Both the position numbers and the translations under genes were made by a program. The notes below the pieces were generated by a model. That model did not search any database, had not been told where the DNA came from, and saw nothing but the letters and a program-made list of their open reading frames with translations. Source: Cristatella mucedo (Eukaryota; Bryozoa; Phylactolaemata; Cristatellidae). Taken from it: a stretch of DNA of 64,000 bases. Numbering within the stretch: the stretch's first letter is position 1; each line of letters starts with the position of its first letter. The DNA lies in the NCBI GenBank assembly GCA_009760855.2, contig WPIO01000007.1, positions 4,277,501 through 4,341,500 on the forward strand, written 5' to 3'. This document shows, piece by piece, positions 1 through 64,000 of the stretch.

Positions 1-821
1 AGATGAACCTTAAAATATCTTAGCCATTGAGCCAGCAATCGCTATGACAATCGCGATTCTTAAAAAGTAGGAGATTAATTTTGACATCGCCGAACGGCAG
101 ATGTACTACGCACTTCCACCATCGTCTGTTGCCATGCCAGGCTTGGTTTTCTTAAGCGAAACCTTGGCTATACTGGTGCCGAAGAAATAAAACAGACTGA
201 CTTATCAACTGTCTTTAAATCAATGTGGCGCTGTTGGCAGATATTGTTTGCCATACTACGACTAGACGTCCAAGAAGTAGTAGGCAGAGTGTCTGTCGAC
301 TTTCGAAGTATCGCTGAGTAAAAATAAACGGCACAGAGAGCAGCATAGGAGCGTGCACGGGACAGAGTATCGGGACACGGGACAGAGTTTGGGCTAGAGT
401 ATCGCCACTCACCTGGCGCTACTCACGGGACAAGGTGGGCATCGGTGGGCACGGGACAAGGTGGGCTAGAGTATCGCCACTCACCTGGCGCTCGAGTGCT
501 TTCTCAGTGGCTCGGTCCTGGTCGTCTGGGCGACCTCGGTATTTCGACTCGGCTTCTCGCTCTCGCCCAAAGCAGCAAGCTGGTTTCTATTTGATGATTT
601 CTCGGTGCACAGGTGCTTGCCTCGACACTCGATACAGCGCTCCTGCTGAGGCCTGTTGCCTTGCTCATTGCAGCTCTTGCTATCTCTGCATGAACTTTTA
701 TTTGGGTCAGTGTGGTGCTTTCAGCTGAGCCGTCTGCCTTTGCGTTTCCCGATTTCTATCAGCGTCCGTGTGCATGGCGAGCAAGTACATCGGGGACACC
801 GCGCATCGTTCGTTTCTGCAG
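1..821. other. Upstream intron sequence of the Elk channel gene
   Basis: No coding exon could be supported here. The early PAS domain of the channel, including its start codon, should precede the exon at 822, but no reading frame in this stretch resembles it, so those exons must lie before the window. A 30-bp direct repeat occurs at 391-420 and 463-492. Confidence 0.6.
391..492. repeat. 30-bp direct repeat, 72-bp period
   Basis: The block starting gggctagagtatcgcc is repeated exactly at 391-420 and 463-492. Shorter pieces (cgggacaaggtgggc, gggacagagt) recur around it, as in a small decayed minisatellite. No function is evident. Confidence 0.8.
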
Positions 822-45232
<44,411 letters not shown>

Positions 45233-46124
45233 CTTGGCGGTGGGTGTCCTGTCTGGCGACCTTTACATATAGTTACACGAGACTGTCAAGCAGCAAAAAA
45301 ATTTGACCCTGAGTAAAACTCATTTCCAGCTCAGCAGCCAAGTTATATAAAGTCGGTCGTACTGCTGGCGTTCAGTGGTACTCACGCCTCATGAACCTCA
45401 CTCGCGCCCACCTAGATATATGTAAGCACCCTATTCGTAGCCTCGTTAATTTACCTCACGTTTATGCTAGTGCCATGTACTAGCGCAGCAAAAAAGTCAC
45501 CGGCGTCATGTCTAGTGCCCGCCTACAAGGCGGAGGAACGTGTAATTCTGTTTTCGAACTTGTGCTGTGTTTTTCACTCACACACGGTGCTTAATTGAGA
45601 GCAATGTTGATGTGCCATAACTCTCTGGAAAATGTGTGCACTTGTGGGTTGCACTTATGCATTATCATAAAGTTCGCTGCCTCCCGGTGATCGTGCTCAC
45701 GATATGTTTAGCTTTAATTAAGCACTGTTCATCGCGACCCGAAAATCCGTCGCTGATCCGAAAGTCTGCTTGAGCCACTCGGTAATGCGACTCTCGTTCG
45801 CTCCTCAGCTTTCAGCTTCAGCTTTTCTCAGCTTTCAGCTCAGCGTTCAGCTTCGCTCCGCGTATGCAGCCGAGTTGGCCAGTTGAAGCCTCCCCTCCAG
45901 CGCCTTATTTATTCTTCGCCAGTGCACCGGTCTGCCGACGCTAATTCGAGGCTAATCCGCCGACTTGGTTTTCATATTATTTCTTTTATTCGCTGTCTTC
46001 TATGTTTAGCTGTCTTGCCTTCTCACGTTGCGTAGCTCGTGAACCGTCCGACTAGTCTAGGTTGCAAAATCTCAGTTAGGTGTCTGAGTATGATCACAGG
46101 CATGATCTAGGCATTTCTTGATTA

Positions 46125-46640
46125 TCCATTTCAAGGTTCTGTCACTCACTTTTAGGTCCTTTCATTCGTTTAGCTCCAGCCTACCTATCAGATTAACTCC
46201 CCCACCAGGCTAAAGCATTGTACCACTCGCTTTTCGGAATCTAATTGTTTACCCATACCTCTTATAACCTCAAATCCTTTGGAGACCGTGCCTTTAGTTC
46301 GTATGGTCCCAAAGCTTGGAACTCACTTCGGACTGGCTTGGCGATATCCCCTGGCTGGAAGACATTTAAAAAGAAGTTAGAAAGCATTTGTTAATCGCAT
46401 CATTTATTATGCCTGTGCGACACATCCTTCGTTCGCTTATGCATGCTGACTCTACGCATGCTGCCACTAACCATATTTGCATGCTGACCCTGTGCATGTT
46501 CCCTCTATGTAGTGCTTATTATCATTGAGCATGCTACCACTAACCATTCGATCGTGCTTCATTTGCAGTAAATGTAAAGTGCCTTGAAAGAGATTAAATT
46601 TCCTTAGGGCGCTATGCAAATGAATTATCATTATTATTAC
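46125..46640 (+). mobile_element. LINE-A copy, 3' part
   Basis: Plus-strand landmarks are ttcaaggttctgtcactcac, ctacctatcagattaactcc, aaagcttggaactcac and the tail gggcgctatgcaaatgaatt followed by atcattattatta. Only the end of the reverse transcriptase and the 3' region remain. A C homopolymer (about 46677-46688) follows. Confidence 0.85.
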
Positions 46641-47014
46641 CAATTGAGCAGCGTTGCCCTTCACCGACCGACTCACCCCCCCCCCCCCGGTCAACACTAA
46701 TATACGCCCCCTTCAGACTTTGTACAGCGAGTATTTTTGCACAATTGTTAATCTGCTCAAGGCGAGTCGGTGAGTATAGGCGTAGCCTATCAGTGAGCCA
46801 TTTACCGCGTTTAGGCGCTAGTGTACTGTTATGAGACGAATGTATGTAGCGGCGGTAATGTCTGCAATGCCGGAGAAAAAGACTCATTAATAAGCTGCTT
46901 TGAGAGGCGCGCTTTGTATTCGCTAGCTACTCGAGGCCGCTTGAGATCAGCCATTACGGCTAGATGTTGTTGCCGGCGTCAGGGTCGCATCATGAACACG
47001 AATTGTACCTCAAA

Positions 47015-48400
47015 CTACGTATCAACTCCACAAAGACTATGTGGGTGCTGCGGAGGAGAGTTTTGTATAGCCCACTCACAGCCTAAGCGGCTTTCGGTAT
47101 GCATTCGGTAGCCAACAGACTTAATCTCACGCAACAAAGAGAAAGTGGGAAGTATAGCAGAGTTAGGAATGCAGTTGAGGTAGTGAGTGGCATTGAATTA
47201 ACAGCTCAGAACCGCCAGAAAGGATGAGCCATAGTCGGCAGCAGGAGGGTAGTTGTCGTTGCGTAAAAATGGTGGAAGCGAGCTCCACAGTCTAGGACCT
47301 GCGGAGCTAAATCTTCTGCCACCAACGGTCTGCAAGCGGAGAAATGAAATTTATTGTCCATACAGGACCTGAGGGCACGAGGAGGCTGAAACTGGTGCAG
47401 CAGTTCAGCTAGGTACGAAGGAGCCAAGCCGTGGTGGGCCGTGTGGGTCAGCGTAAGAACTTTGCTCTGTATCCGTTGATCAACGGGCAGCCATCCTAGC
47501 TGTTTTAGCAACGGAGACACTTGATCAAACCTCTGGGATTTTCAAAATAGCCTTTCAGCCATATTCATAGTCATCTGCAATGGCCTAGTTGCTTTTTTGG
47601 TAGCCCAGCCAAAAGGGAATTACAATAATCAAGCCGAGACAGAACTAAGGAGCTAGTTAAATTTTTTACAAGCCACTGTGGGAGACAGTTCCTAATCTTA
47701 GATAGGGATTGGACGTGATGGCTAGCTGTAGAAGCAGTCTTCTGAACGAAGCTTTTTAAAATTGAGGCAGCTGTCGAAAACGACACCTAAATTTCGAGCA
47801 CGTGGTGATGGTCACACAACAGCATCACCTATTAGAACAGCAAAGCCTTTTAATCCAGCCACACGCTTAGGGTGTCCTATGAGCAGCGGTTCGGTTTTAT
47901 CATCATTTAATTTCAGGAAGTTTTCCGACATCCAGGATTGAATATCGGAAAGGCAAGCATTCAGTTTCTCAGTTGCTGCAGCAGATTCCGACGGTTTGAA
48001 TGAGAAATACAACTGAGTATCGTCAGCATAGAAGTGATATCCTATTCCATGGGCCTTGGTCACTTTTCCCAGAGGTTGTGTATAAATAGAGAACAGCAAG
48101 GGACCGAGTACAGACCCTTGAGGGACTCCACAGGTGACCCTTCTCGTGTGCAAGACTTGACCCCCACACGACACGGATTGAACACGTTCAGACAAGTACG
48201 ATTTAAACCAAGCTTCACGCCAGTGCTTCGCCTGCCAGACCGATCGTTATTCTCAATCGTTCAAGCAGAACGTCGTGATCAATGGTGTCGAAGGCAGCAG
48301 ACAGATCTAGTAGAGCTAGGGCAGTGACATTCCAGTCGTCGCTGCCACGTATAATGTCATTGTTAACACGGAGGAGAGCAGTTTTAGTGGTGGGCTGCCT
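47015..48400 (-). mobile_element. LINE-B copy with broken reverse transcriptase
   Basis: The minus-strand frame 48195-47812 has [34 protein letters not shown] and [19 protein letters not shown]. The C-terminal half continues in other frames at 47786-47571 and 47520-47206. Insertions near 47570 and 48212 break it. The 3' end (actccacaaagactatgtgg) starts near 47025. Confidence 0.9.
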
Positions 48401-48619
48401 CTAGCTACTACTCATGTAAAACTTGGTTTATCTTTAGTGTGAAACTTCCTGCACTAAACGTTGAGGTTGCTACTTGGCTGTCTGGAATTGCCTTCAAATA
48501 CTGGACAGGACAATTACCGACTTACTTAAGCATGAAATGTCTCCACGTGTGCATAAAACTCCAAACACCAGAATTACACAATAAGCGGCTTTAACCGCAT
48601 GCATTGGAGCCAATAGTAA

Positions 48620-48700
48620 TAGCAATAATATGTTTGATATAGCACCCTCAGAGAACTCAGTCTTTTTCTAAGCAGCTGACATCAGTTCCATCGTCCTTTA
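48620..48700 (-). mobile_element. Solo LINE-A 3' tail
   Basis: The stretch tgatatagcaccctcagaga with tctttttctaag, next to AT-rich sequence. Confidence 0.65.
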
Positions 48701-49919
48701 TGCATTGAGGCTGAGCACCCACTAAAAACATATAGATTGAAACATGACTAATTGAAAACACTTAGTTGCACATCCTAAACCATGAGTATACCGGTATAAA
48801 CATATGCCGTCAAAAGCTCAGACGATTGCTGTAAGGGGCAAATTCTGATTGTTAAGAAATCCCTCAACACCGCTGATTCAGATGTAGCACACCCTACTAG
48901 TTCCGGTATAAATTCGTAGAAAATAAAGTACTCCTAGTGCCATTCAGAATCCGCAGAAGCAAATTATTCTAGAAAAGACCGTGGAAAAGTGGGAAAATGC
49001 GTTAACGGATGGCGTCAAATCAGTGCGGGTTAACCTAGCTAAGCTTACACATGTATCGAGCGCATTCTCAGCGCAGTGCAACATTTCCCAGAAAGCTTGC
49101 TTGGGTTGCTTTCCTTTTCCGCACAATTTGGCTACGGTAGAGTAGCTAACGAGCGCTTGAGATGTGGGCAAGGCAAGGAAGACTTCCGCCGGTACGAAAG
49201 CAGAGATTCTAGGGAATTGGTCTTGGCAGAACAATGTGTGCATCGCTCGAGCGCTTTTCCGAGCAGTTGGTGCACTGCAATATTAAAAATCTGTTGCAAC
49301 CTGGTGCGATGAAAACGAGATAGCGGTGTGGCTTAAGCTGAAAAGCGACTTGGTTGACTGGGCCATAAAAACGCAAGCATTCAATAAAAGATTTGCTCCT
49401 GCGAGCGATGAGTATTTCTAGGATATTTCTACTTAAGGCAAGGCTTAACTGGTTTCGCTCTTCGAGATAATGCCCATGGTGTATATATGTCCAGGATTTT
49501 TCATCGTAAATCTTAGCTTTCTGAAAAGCAAAACATTGTCCCGTGTTAAGCAGGCTAACCACCACGCCCCCGTCATTGCCTACTGTCGTAGAGTCGTGCT
49601 GACTGGTGAATTGAAATTTACAATTTTTAATACTGGCAGGAGAGCTATTGCGAAGCGGTGCATTAATTAAGCAGACCCCTATGGGCACCTTCGGAAGACT
49701 AAGTAGAATTTGGTGGTGGTGGTGTGGGACTGTTGCAGTGCAGCTAGTAACAGTACTCTATCGCATTGAAGCAATTACGAGGCAGCATAAATAGTTGATT
49801 ACCATGAAAAGGTGTCGATATTCCAAGTGCAACGGCCCTGCAAGGTTAGGTTTATGTGGAAACAAGGAATGAGTCTAAGTACACCAAGCACAATAAAATT
49901 TCAGTTCGAGAATTTTTTC

Positions 49920-50125
49920 CGACACCCGGTCCGGATCGCTGGCATCCTCCGCTGACTGTATGCCGCCATGGTCCAACATGAGTGCTTATATGCATCCCAT
50001 CAAAAACCTTTGGTACGCTTTACAGCAAAGTTTAAGATCGTCAGCTATGCGTGTCCCCTTAAGAAATGCGTTATTTGAGGCTCCGTGTCAATGTTGGAGA
50101 GACATTGCTCCGGATTTATGAGCGA
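49920..50125 (+). mobile_element. Tc1/mariner transposase remnant
   Basis: The plus strand at 49959-50030 reads MPPWSNMSAYMHPIKNLWYA, a diverged form of the WPPxSPDLNPIENLW block around the last catalytic acid of Tc1-like transposases. The downstream part resembles the transposase C-terminus. Only this end is recognisable. Confidence 0.6.
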
Positions 50126-50158
50126 AGATCACGTCGGATTTATGAGCGAAGATCACGT
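50111..50158. repeat. 24-bp tandem duplication
   Basis: The unit starting cggatttatgagcgaagatc is present twice without a gap (50111-50134, 50135-50158). Confidence 0.9.
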
Positions 50159-50499
50159 CGTCCATGCCAGCCTGCATAGACGACGTAAAAGAAATCACGG
50201 TGTAGCCTATTCTTATAGACTTAAGATATTTAAATTGTAAATTCTAAAGTGCAACATTGTCGTCTTCCATCACGTCTGTAAGAGAATGCAAAGTATTACT
50301 TCCTTTAAGCAGTACATGATGATGTACTAAAGAAAGCGGCAAACGTTTTGATATTTGTTAGCCGGTTGCTTAAGCTTACGACGGCACCTGTATATAGCAA
50401 AGGTATCGACGAAGCCGCTTAAAATAGCCGCCAGACCCCAACAGTTCTGACTCTGGTAAATAAAATAAGCTCACGTAATATATAAGCAAAGTTTTAATA

Positions 50500-50800
50500 C
50501 AAGTATACCAGTTTGTAATGCTAACTTAAAGTTACGCCACCATTATGAGCAATAATCTGTCTTTGCCGCTCAGGCATAGAGCTAACTAAGCCTTCCCAAA
50601 CACGTGACCTTATTGTTCTCCAATATTGTCCCGCAAACGATAGACAAGCAATTATTTAGATGTGATATGAGCCAGAGACTCTGAGTTCTAGCCGCTTAAA
50701 CATAGAGACATTCAGTGGGATTAAGGTCTGAAGATTAACTGGGCTACGCTATTCGCGGAATGGTCCTTAACTACACTCCACAGTAGAGCGGAAAATATTA
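50500..50800 (-). mobile_element. Second Tc1/mariner transposase remnant
   Basis: On the minus strand SSDLNPTEC (50701-50733) is followed by RTIRSRVWEGLVSSMPERQR and QIIAHNGGVT (50535-50645), the classic C-terminal order of Tc1-like transposases (SPDLNPIE, LVxSMPRR, xxxGGxT). Frameshifts lie between the two blocks. It points the opposite way from the remnant at 49920. Confidence 0.65.
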
Positions 50801-51751
50801 TAAACACCCGTAACTGCATGCTTTGGCTCACTACACGTTTAAAGAGATAAATTACCTCCGCGATTGGACTAGTAACTGCAGCTTCCTGAGTAGTTGTAAA
50901 TAGCGCCTTGCGTCGTGATGCCAGCTACCCCCTCCCCCCCCCCAACGGAAGCAGCCCAAGACCAGGACACCTGTGTGGTCAAATTGCACCGTATTCCGAA
51001 GACAATTACCCTTAAAACTTGATTGGAGCAACGACGCACGTACTGGCTGCATTTTTTCAATTGCCATAAATATGGTGAATTTACTCTCGTCGCTTCAGTC
51101 GTTTTTGCTCCGGTCATCCATGTTCCGGCCGCGTGCTCTCCCACCAAACTACTCCACGTGAGCCACACGATACTAAACGTACAGGAGTGGCTTCTTTTTT
51201 TGTGGTCCGAGCAAACAGACTTTGTTCATCTAACGAATGCCTAGTCGTATCCCTACCAAATAGCTTCCCATTTGCAGCCTGCAGGCTTTGAGCAGGGACC
51301 CGAAAGCAGGGCCGACAGGCAGCGCCCAGAGCTTCACTCTTCATCCGGGTGTATCTTAGCGGGTGATACGTAACACGTGGGCGACTCTCCGGTATCTTCG
51401 ACTTATCAACGATACTGGTCATAGCTATCTTCGTCAGTTTGTATCTGACAGAAGTCTTTGCAATTCGAAATTGTATAGCAATTACAACGATACAGGTCCT
51501 GTTCGGCATAGACCCCACATAGTCCCTTCGTAAGCGCAGTAAACTGGACAGTTTTAGAATGCCGATTGGAGGTAGCATAATACTTGGAGTTATAGAAAAG
51601 AAAGCCTTGCAGATTCAGGCTTACCTGAGAGAAAATACGTGCGAATTCGGCTAAAAATAGGGGTGACGTATATATTTGTTAATTTACGATTATCGACCAG
51701 TCTGCAAATGAAGACGTCGCACACTGTACCGGTGAACTGTCCTGCAAATAT

Positions 51752-51905
51752 TACGTCGGTTTGGCCCAGGGGTTAAAGTGCTCATGTTCGATGACCTAGA
51801 TCAAGGTGCTCCCCTTTGACGACCGCGGTCATGGGTTTGAGTCCTGCGGCGTATGTTAAGTGCCTAGATATAGATCCAGTTCTCTTATTATGATAATATA
51901 AATAA
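51752..51905 (+). mobile_element. SINE-A copy, plus strand
   Basis: A-box-like head tttggcccaggggttaaagt, B-box-like catgggtttgagtcctgcgg, and a tail (gtgcctagatatagatccag, ttctcttattatgata) of LINE-A type. The tail is followed directly by an opposite-strand LINE-A tail. Confidence 0.72.
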
Positions 51906-52430
51906 TACATTGTTATAGCGCTCTCGGATAACTTAATCTCTTTCTAGGCACTTTGCTCTTGCAGCAAAGGAAGCATGCTCGAATGGTTAATGGTAGCATG
52001 CTCAATTTCAACAATAGTTATTATTATAGTAAATTTGTGTAGTGCCCTCAGAGAACGAAATCTTGTTCTAGGCACTTTACACATACTATATAGAAAGCAT
52101 TACCATATAACCATATAATTGGTGGCAACATCCGCTAGCAGCAGGCATAGTGAAAAGAAACTAAAAAGGCACCTATTAATTACAGCATTCAGTAGGTTCC
52201 TGTGATTCGACCTTGATGTGCTTATGCGTGTAGACACTGTGCATGCTGTCCCACTAACCACACTTGCATGCTGACCCGTGCACGTCAACCCTAACCTTGT
52301 TTTTCTTGTGGTTTATTGAGCACGCTACCACTAACCATTCAATCGTGTTTCCTTTGCAGCAATGTGAAGTGCCTAGAAAGAGTTGGGTTCTCTGAGGGCG
52401 CTATATCAATGAATTATTATTATTATTATA
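51905..52430. mobile_element. Cluster of LINE-A 3' tails in both orientations
   Basis: Two tails point left (51915 ttatagcgctctcggataac; 52035 gtagtgccctcagagaacga) and one points right (52120-52430, ending ctgagggcgctatatcaatg and then attattattattat). Each carries part of the 3' untranslated region only. Confidence 0.7.
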
Positions 52431-52434
52431 GCTT

Positions 52435-53145
52435 TAAGCAGGTGCCTGCACACGAAGAATAGCGAATTACAAAGACGCACCTAATGCTGAAATAAGTGTG
52501 TGCCTTTTAAGCTTCTTTATGTCTTCGTGTCAGGTGACGTTGTGAGGTGCGTTGGTAGTCAGTTCCAGGCTTTTAGACCTTAGAAACTAAAGCGCGGTCT
52601 TCAACGGTTTTGAGGTCGGTACGAGATACGGCTAAACGATTCAAGTCATAACAGTGGGTTGTACGATTGTTCGGCTGTTAAGAGAGTAGTTCTGCTAGGT
52701 AGGCTGGAGCCTGCGAATAAAGGGAGCAAGCATAACATGGTTAGAGGTGACATGCATAGGGTCAGCATGCAAACATGGTTAGTAGCAGCCTGTACAGTCT
52801 TCGCGAATTCTTGCACGAAAAGGACGAATCATATAGACCCACTAAATGCTTTGATAAATAGATGCGCTTTAGCTTCTTTTTAAATGTCATCAATTCAGAG
52901 GATTTCGTAATGCCAGTAGGAAGTGAGTTCCAGGCTTTGAGAATTACACGAGGTGTGGGTAAACGATTCAATTCAGAGGGGGCGTAGATTCGATAGGTCA
53001 GCGGGAGCCAAAGAATGGAGTGACCTAAAAGTGAGTGAGAAAACCTTGAAGTCCATGCGCTGCTTGACTGGGAGCCAGTGCAGGTCAGCGATAAGTGGTC
53101 TGGTGTGGCAACTGCGACGCTCAAGACAGACAAGCCTGGAGTGAT
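52435..53145 (-). mobile_element. LINE-A copy or two adjoining copies, decayed
   Basis: Minus-strand landmarks of the reverse-transcriptase end appear twice: the gttccaggctttt block near 52562 and again near 52928 (AWNSLPTGITKSS on the minus strand). The repeat of the same segment suggests two truncated copies side by side, divided near 52730. Confidence 0.72.
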
Positions 53146-54539
53146 ACACATTTGAAGTATATTTTGTTTATACTTACGCATGCCACATTTAGACCCTGTG
53201 CGTTATCCAAGCAGTTAAAAGTTTGTTGTCAATTAAGAGGTCTTAGATCCATACTCATCGGCCAATGCAGTACTATGTCCATATAATGTTTTTGCTACTA
53301 ATATACCGGGAGTTCAGGTCGCCAGCCGTTTGAGTACGAACATGTCGCATTAAGTAGCACAATAATTTCCTTCTTCTGCACCCAAGCGAGATTCAGTAGC
53401 GTGGGGCGGCTACAATGCGGTATGACCAGCTAAAGGTAACCTGTTAGGCCAAGCCTGACCTTTGACTTGAGGTCGGATGGGCGATGGAGCCTCTTAATCT
53501 GGGTACCCCACCGTCCACGCCTCGCGTAAGTTAAGCACGCTCGCTGTTATGGCTTGTACAGCCCTCATGGCTCTCCTGCACTGTTGTTCGTAGCACCCTG
53601 AGCTGGAGCCCTCGGCGGGCTGAAATGTGTAGCGCCAGTGAGTCTCCGCTACAAAGCCACTTTCATGCCTGTGTCGTCACGGTTGGTATGTGCTGGATAA
53701 CAGCCAGCGTCTTTAAGATCGCTCCAGTCCGTGGGCGTCCCTGCCTATTTCGTATTGTTTGTGCCGTTGTTTCCCACGTCCAACCACCCCGTAGTCCGAC
53801 GCACCTAGGGCCCCCCTAGGACCGTTTAGTTCCTCTATTATCATTGGTGTATGCGATGTTGTTATAAAGAGTTATAATCAAACAGCCTCTCGTCTTGCTC
53901 TGGCCCCTCTAGTTTCGTGGCGGCGGCAGCAGCAGCTGTGGCAGTGTGCCGGAAGTAGATTAGCTGGGAAAGGGTGACGGTCGGGCAGTAAGTAGCATCC
54001 CCCTTGTCTCGTTAGAATTCTGATCGCTTGCACGTGCATTTAGTGTATTAGGCCCAGCTATTTGCTCCATTGTGTCATAATAAATGACAGCACAAACTGG
54101 ACTTTTTCGTCACTTGAACAATAAAACGGTAAATCTATTTCGGCACCATTCGTTTCAGACAGGTCCATAGATGACATGTTCTCGTTGCTGAGATTGAATG
54201 AAACCATCCACTGCTTTCAGTCCTCTGCTGGCGATCAGCTCTGACCTGCTAGCTAGACAGCGAGCATCACATCTTGAATGGAAAGTCTTTATCTTAACTA
54301 AAACGGCGGCAGCAACAGCAAACCCGTTAGTTTTTCTCGTGTGTGTCCGTTACAAAACTGCTTGCCACAACTGTGGGCAATAGCATGCCAGCCAGCTTGT
54401 TTTCCCGGTGGATTGAGTGCTTAGATGTGCATGATTCAGTGCATGTTACTAGCAAGGATCGAAATCGTTAGCAGCACCGAGTGCCTTCTTTGTTTGCTTG
54501 TGCATGCTTACCTGAGCAGTATACCTTGCATTTCATTTG

Positions 54540-54650
54540 ATATCGGTTATTGCTTCTCTTGCAGTGAGTTGTATAAAGCGACAGAATAAAGATTCAGTTC
54601 TCTTGGGGTTCTATACAAAAGACTCGTTATTATTGCTATAACATGGCTTC
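54540..54650 (+). mobile_element. SINE-A/LINE-A tail, plus strand
   Basis: The stretch gacagaataaagattcagtt followed by ctcttggggttctatac and gttattattgc resembles the SINE-A version of the tail. Confidence 0.55.
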
Positions 54651-54695
54651 TTATTCTGCTATCTTACAAGGGCTTTTCACACGAATCAATGCCGA

Positions 54696-62883
<8,188 letters not shown>

Positions 62884-62907
62884 CGGGTTACGGCAGCGAC
62901 ATACTTG

Positions 62908-62925
62908 AAAGGGGGCGGGGCCGCC
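62908..62925. promoter_or_regulatory. GC box at the SMUG1 5' end
   Basis: The sequence gggggcggggccgc matches an Sp1-type GC box and lies about 30 bp upstream of the first ATG, at the edge of the CG-rich block 62000-62930. This suggests a CpG-type, TATA-less promoter, but a position this close to the ATG could also be in the 5' untranslated region. Confidence 0.5.
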
Positions 62926-62929
62926 TGTC

Positions 62930-63440
62930 TAGTATCAACGTGCAGAGAGGCCGCAAGGGACCACAAACCTACTGCTTTTAGTATAGCTTTATAGCTTTGT
63001 ATAAGTAGCATTATATATTTATAGCTTTAAATTGATTTCTAAACTCTTAATTTGCCGGAGATTGTTGCTCTGCGAGCTGCCTTGAGGACATTCTGGTTGC
63101 AGGCGATCTTGAGAAGTTGTGCTGTCGTTGCTAACAGGGTGTGGCGTCTTCCAACCCCCCCCCCCACTGGACAGAATTCGTCGCGGACACGTCGCTCATA
63201 ACGCTGCTGATCCTTGCCGTCGTGCGATAAATACCGTTGTTATAAAACTTTGAACCATGGCTGGCGACTTGTAGGTGCACTGTCAACACAAACAGGTTTG
63301 TGCCGACGGAAGCGAGACACGACACGCAACCTGGGGGACAGTTGTGTCTGTGGAGCAACAATATACGTTCCTGCGAACCAGCGTCGGTGTTCTGCCTGAG
63401 CCCGCGTACGTAGGCATTTGGAAGAGCACTGTTCAATCTA
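62930..63440. other. SMUG1 upstream flank
   Basis: No gene was recognised. A C homopolymer lies at about 63157-63166. Confidence 0.5.
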
Positions 63441-63650
63441 CAAAGGGAAAGGGTGGAGGAAGAGAGGGAGGCTATGGAACAGGCGACGTGCGAAAAGCGG
63501 CGAGAGAGTAGGAAATCGAAATACGGTGAATCGGCGAGTAGTTCTGATAAGCTGATAAGTAGTTCCGATAAGCTCCGCTTTTGGCACGTCGCCTGCTCCA
63601 TAGCCTCCCTCCCTCCCTCCCTTTCCCTTCGCACTTTTCTTTCCTTCTCT
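63440..63650. repeat. Fold-back inverted repeat upstream of SMUG1
   Basis: The left arm (63466-63498, starting gggaggctatggaacaggcg) and the right arm (63578-63610, ending ctccatagcctccc) are reverse complements at 31 of 33 positions. G/A-rich and C/T-rich flanks extend the match loosely on each side. The 79-bp loop contains a direct repeat (agtagttctgataagct and agtagttccgataagct, 21 bp apart). Likely a fold-back DNA transposon or MITE, though no target duplication was found. Confidence 0.8.
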
Positions 63651-64000
63651 GCCTCCCTCTGTTTCAGGCGACAGCGCCCCTGTTTGTCTTACACACTCCG
63701 ATCCTGTCGCACTTGCAGCTGGAAAATCCCACGTGTAGCTAAGGATAAGGATGGCTTCTCTTCCGTCGCCTTACCAACCTTTCAAAATGTAGGTCCGCAG
63801 TCCGCAATGATGGCCACTTTACCGCCTGACGTCAGATCATCGGGGAAGACGCGCAATACGCGCTAGCTACGTATAGAGCAGAAAGTACGAATTAACGCGA
63901 GACGTTGTGCAATCGTGCAATTTCTTAAACAGAGTCACACATTTGTCAGAACAGCTATGCCTAAATTTTACTTGTGGCCGACTCCGAATGGTCTTTTATT
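63651..64000. other. Unannotated end of window
   Basis: No gene, repeat or RNA could be supported in these last 350 bases. Confidence 0.5.

Larger units (their letters stand above)
45233..54695. other. Intergenic region between the convergent Elk and SMUG1 genes
   Basis: Both genes end towards this 9.5-kb stretch, which should contain both 3' untranslated regions. It is made of LINE-A, LINE-B, SINE and Tc1/mariner remnants listed separately. Stretches 45233-46120, 46700-47010, 48700-49900, 50850-51750 and 53150-54530 contain nothing I can identify. Confidence 0.6.

Overview
The window is nuclear DNA from an animal. Genes are split by long GT-AG introns, and non-coding sequence is packed with LINE, SINE and DNA-transposon remnants and long (CT)n, (AT)n and (GT)n microsatellites. 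Nothing looks bacterial, organellar or viral. Repeat families and gene content suggest an invertebrate; I cannot name the phylum.

Gene 1 (plus strand, 822-45232) is an Elk-class (KCNH8/KCNH3/KCNH4-like) voltage-gated potassium channel. Twelve exons could be located. Their reading phases join without conflict from the late PAS domain through S1-S6, the GFG filter, the C-linker and the cyclic-nucleotide-binding-homology domain to a C-terminal coiled coil and stop codon. The first exons (start codon, early PAS) lie before the window. Introns are large; the first visible one is 19.1 kb.

Gene 2 (minus strand, 62883-54696) is SMUG1, a uracil-DNA glycosylase, complete in four exons with motif 1 (GMNPGPFGM) and motif 2 (HPSPRNP). 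Its CpG-rich first exon sits just below a GC box. The two genes are convergent, with 9.5 kb of repeat-rich sequence between their stop codons. I see no functional link between them.

The rest is repeats. Two CR1/L2-like LINE families dominate, called LINE-A and LINE-B here. LINE-A ends in an (ATT)n-type microsatellite and shares its 3' tail with a tRNA-like SINE (SINE-A). A second tRNA-like SINE (SINE-B) has a different tail. There are also a 413-bp non-autonomous hAT element with target-site duplication, two decayed Tc1/mariner transposase fragments, a decayed copy of a widespread animal protein family with a WRLFIDSS motif, a 1.25-kb CCTCAT satellite bounded by a 21-bp direct repeat, and a fold-back inverted repeat upstream of SMUG1. 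Inside the channel gene nearly all LINE copies are antisense to the gene. I found no clearly new enzymatic system; the most unusual items are the satellite with its flanking repeat, the splice-site-like 28-bp repeats before the pore exon, and the LINE/SINE tail sharing.
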